Assembly (NCBI GenBank): GCA_002367355.1
Contig: DFBQ01000002.1
Location: 1-9,720 of the forward strand
DNA length: 9,720 nt
Origin: Deltaproteobacteria bacterium UBA3076
Lineage (GTDB): Bacteria; Desulfobacterota; Dissulfuribacteria; Dissulfuribacterales; UBA3076
Direction: 5' to 3'
Each line of letters starts with the position of its first letter. The stretch's first letter is position 1. Below are positions 8,512-9,720 of this stretch, piece after piece. The position numbers were made by a program, and so were the translations under genes. Below the pieces are notes generated by a model, which saw nothing but the letters and a program-made list of their open reading frames with translations, was not told the DNA's origin and searched no databases.

Positions 8512-8673
8512 AAAAGTAGTTTACACTTTTTATTTTTTTGAACCGCAGAATTTCGAACAAGAAATATCGAATGTCGAAATAATACCTTCGAAATTCTGCG
8601 GTTCCTTGTTCTGCGGTTCGATATTCAAAATGGATGATTAAAGAACCAACCTCGAAAAGTGTAAACTACCTTT
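8512..8673. repeat. Nested inverted-repeat element (outer arms)
   Basis: GTAGTTTACACTTTT at 8516-8530 is the exact reverse complement of AAAAGTGTAAACTAC at 8655-8669. With one mismatch the arms extend to 8512 and 8673. Each arm is itself partly palindromic (AAAAGT...ACTTTT). The enclosed 124 bases contain a second, perfect inverted repeat and a partial third copy (CTGCGGTTCGATATT, 8611-8625). No transposase is present. The structure resembles a MITE-like or other dispersed intergenic palindrome, found here between the toxin-antitoxin operon and the Hachiman operon. Confidence 0.7.
8540..8604. repeat. Perfect 18-bp inverted repeat inside the element
   Basis: GAACCGCAGAATTTCGAA (8540-8557) is matched exactly by its reverse complement at 8587-8604, leaving a 29-nt loop that itself carries TCGAA words (AATATCGA-like, reminiscent of the arm). 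The word set CGCAGAA / TTCGATATT recurs immediately downstream at 8609-8625, suggesting a decayed array of related palindromic units. Transcribed from either strand it would fold into a strong hairpin. Neither strand shows a U-tract directly after the stem, so it is not a standard terminator. Confidence 0.8.
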
Positions 8674-8907
8674 TTTGCAAATTTTTTCCTTCGCTTGCTG
8701 GCCTGCGAGATTGAAGGCCGTGAGACAGTTAAATTTTCAGATGGTGATTTTGCCCAAACCGGTTCGGAAATATCAATTGTGGTCATTTCGGTATCCAGCA
8801 TATCTTCAGAACCACCTTGTAAAGATTCGATAAATTCCGCTCACAAAGAGTATATCCAAATCTTAGGGGGCAGGACTATACTCTTGACACATTGAAACCA
8901 TCCTGTC
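8674..8907. other. Intergenic stretch, no confident gene
   Basis: I see no confident gene between the repeat and the toxin terminator. One weak candidate exists on the minus strand: ATG at 8801 to TGA at 8625 (58 residues, beginning MLDTEMTTIDISEP and ending in a basic tail). It is preceded by AAGGTGG 10 nt upstream, and its last third reads through the right repeat arm. The plus-strand frame opposite it has no ribosome site and no recognisable content. Either may be chance, or the minus frame may be a gene end cut by the repeat. Confidence 0.4.
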
Positions 8908-8936
8908 AAAAACAAAGGGGGGCAGATCTACCCTTG
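8908..8936 (-). terminator. Probable terminator of the toxin-antitoxin operon
   Basis: On the minus strand CAAGGG (8936-8931) can pair with CCCTTTG (8919-8913, one bulged base), followed directly by TTTTT (8912-8908). The stem overlaps the last codons and the stop of the toxin gene. A competing fold uses the near-palindrome GGGTAGATCTGCCC. The U-tract directly after the G/C-rich arm supports termination, but the stem is short. Confidence 0.4.
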
Positions 8937-9347
8937 TAAGTTTTCACGTTTGGATGCTTTCTGAAGTTTATCGTCAAAGCATGAGAAAGCTATGGGTAAG
9001 GACAATTCTTGACGTAGAGTTAAGGCTGAGGCTAAATGAATTGAATCAAAACCCCTTAAAACATGTTTTTCTGCCAGGTCACCTGCCAGTCTGATCATAT
9101 TTAATGTGACACTCAAGATGAGATAATTGCTCCAATCTTTATCAAAAAACTCTTTTATGCGATCATGTTCGTCTGGTGTAAATGCCTTCTCTCGAAATCT
9201 GCGAGCGAACGCCGCCCTTGCCTCAGCGTAGGCAACAAGTGAGGTGGCTGTAAATTCTGAAGATCTGACCAGAGCATCAACTTTCGACGATTCATCTTCT
9301 TCCACATACAATTTCACCAGGCTACTGGTATCAAGATATACGATCAT
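8928..9347 (-). CDS. PIN-domain ribonuclease toxin, VapC-like
   Basis: The 139-residue product has the PIN-domain layout: MIVYLDTSSLVKLY with D6, E42 in AYAEARAAF, D101 in RGFDSIHLASAL, and a C-terminal FSCFDDKL with D125/D126. These are the acidic residues that hold the metal ions in VapC endoribonucleases, which cleave tRNA or rRNA. The ATG at 9347 is chosen because it starts exactly at the first PIN strand and follows the antitoxin stop by a single base. A longer reading from 9452 overlaps the antitoxin in another frame and adds 35 residues unlike any PIN N-terminus. Length is typical for VapC. The pair is transcribed from the promoter upstream of the antitoxin. It appears intact. Confidence 0.9.
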   Translation of the reverse strand: MIVYLDTSSLVKLYVEEDESSKVDALVRSSEFTATSLVAYAEARAAFARRFREKAFTPDEHDRIKEFFDKDWSNYLILSVTLNMIRLAGDLAEKHVLRGFDSIHLASALTLRQELSLPIAFSCFDDKLQKASKRENLQG

Positions 9348-9348
9348 T

Positions 9349-9618
9349 CTACCGTCTGTCCTCAATAACAGCGCCGGATACACTCTTGCCCCTTGAAATA
9401 ATTCGGGCCGGCATACCCTTTGGCTTGCCTCCGGACCAGCAGACCACGCCACGCCGGATCAATTGATATATCTTCTCTTCCCCGGCTTTTTTGGGGAGAG
9501 GCATTATGATGGCTATCTCTTTTTTTCGATCTGTGACAATGATTCTCTCTCCGGTTTTCACTCTCTTTATATAGCGGCTCAGGTTTTCTTTTAATTTTCT
9601 TATGCCGATTGTTTCCAT
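9349..9618 (-). CDS. Phd/YefM-family antitoxin
   Basis: The 89-residue product begins METIGIRKLKENLSRYIKRV, followed by GERIIVTDRKKEIAIIMP, the compact DNA-binding N-terminal domain of Phd/YefM antitoxins. The C-terminal part, rich in Gly, Arg and Lys, would be the flexible toxin-binding tail. It would neutralise the PIN toxin encoded one base downstream and, as in this family generally, repress its own promoter. I choose the ATG at 9618, with GAGG about 9 nt upstream, rather than the GTG at 9654: the GTG lies within the operator, between the -10 box and the expected transcription start, so it could not be in the message. Confidence 0.88.
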   Translation of the reverse strand: METIGIRKLKENLSRYIKRVKTGERIIVTDRKKEIAIIMPLPKKAGEEKIYQLIRRGVVCWSGGKPKGMPARIISRGKSVSGAVIEDRR

Positions 9619-9640
9619 AACGCCAATCCTCAAAGCTTTG

Positions 9641-9660
9641 TATAATGTGACCACATTATA
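9641..9660. promoter_or_regulatory. Palindromic operator of the toxin-antitoxin operon
   Basis: Two perfect 9-bp arms, TATAATGTG (9641-9649) and CACATTATA (9652-9660), are separated by 2 bp. The palindrome covers the -10 box of the promoter and lies 22 nt upstream of the antitoxin ATG, the expected place for autorepression by a Phd-family antitoxin or the toxin-antitoxin complex. Confidence 0.75.
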
Positions 9661-9683
9661 TTTTATGTTGCCTCATTCGTCAA
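9655..9683 (-). promoter_or_regulatory. Sigma70-type promoter of the antitoxin-toxin operon
   Basis: On the minus strand TTGACG (9683-9678) is followed after exactly 17 bases by a consensus TATAAT (9660-9655). Transcription should start near 9648, about 30 nt before the antitoxin ATG. The -10 hexamer forms one end of the palindromic operator, so repressor binding would block RNA polymerase directly. To the right of the promoter (9684-9720) I see nothing else. Confidence 0.8.
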
Positions 9684-9720
9684 GTGGATTTACTGGAGAG
9701 GCATTTGCGCTGTCCCGTTT

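Noticed and set aside
8512..8673. CRISPR array
   Set aside because: The repeats are inverted, not evenly spaced direct repeats with unique spacers.
9348..9452. N-terminal extension of the PIN toxin to 9452
   Set aside because: It overlaps the antitoxin in another frame and adds residues unrelated to PIN domains. The ATG at 9347 sits one base after the antitoxin stop and begins at the conserved first strand.

Overview
The window is about 9.7 kb of bacterial DNA of moderate GC content. Every gene I can support lies on the minus strand. It looks like part of a chromosomal defence island. The host cannot be named with certainty. Palindromic intergenic repeats built from AACCGCAGAA / TTCGATATT words resemble dispersed repeats I associate with Desulfobacterota (Deltaproteobacteria) and similar environmental Gram-negatives, so that is a tentative guess.

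Layout, in minus-strand transcription order from right to left. (1) A Phd/YefM-type antitoxin and a PIN-domain (VapC-like) toxin lie at 9618-8928. They have a clear sigma70-type promoter whose -10 box sits inside a palindromic operator, and a probable terminator follows. (2) A spacer of about 500 bases carries a nested inverted-repeat element (8512-8673). (3) A Hachiman-type defence pair follows: HamA-like nuclease (8426-7623) and HamB-like Ski2-family helicase (7626-4369), overlapping by 4 nt. (4) A minimal two-gene CBASS operon comes next: patatin-like phospholipase effector CapV (4168-3194), then a CD-NTase cyclase (3172-2285). (5) After a probable bidirectional terminator come a membrane-anchored Leu/Ile/Val-type substrate-binding protein (2114-987) and, 11 nt further on, an unrecognised gene (975 to the left edge, incomplete).

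The main observation is that three of the four defence genes are broken in the same way. Each has exactly one in-frame stop codon inside an otherwise continuous, clearly coding frame, with no frameshift. The CD-NTase has TAA at codon 43, just before its catalytic G-S motif. HamA has TGA at codon 150, just after its nuclease E-x-K motif. HamB has TAG at codon 175. ORF calling splits these into pieces that look like separate small genes, but they are single genes. CapV, the toxin-antitoxin pair, the substrate-binding protein and the left-edge gene are all open. Because all three stop codons also serve as ordinary terminators here, a simple altered code does not explain the pattern. Pseudogenisation of the locus, or a sequence/assembly problem, is more likely.

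If intact, CBASS would make a cyclic nucleotide on phage infection and activate CapV to degrade membrane lipids, while HamAB would act as a DNA-sensing helicase-nuclease. As read, neither system could make all its parts without stop-codon readthrough, and CapV is left as an effector without a working cyclase. The orphan binding protein plus its unknown partner is the least explained part of the window.
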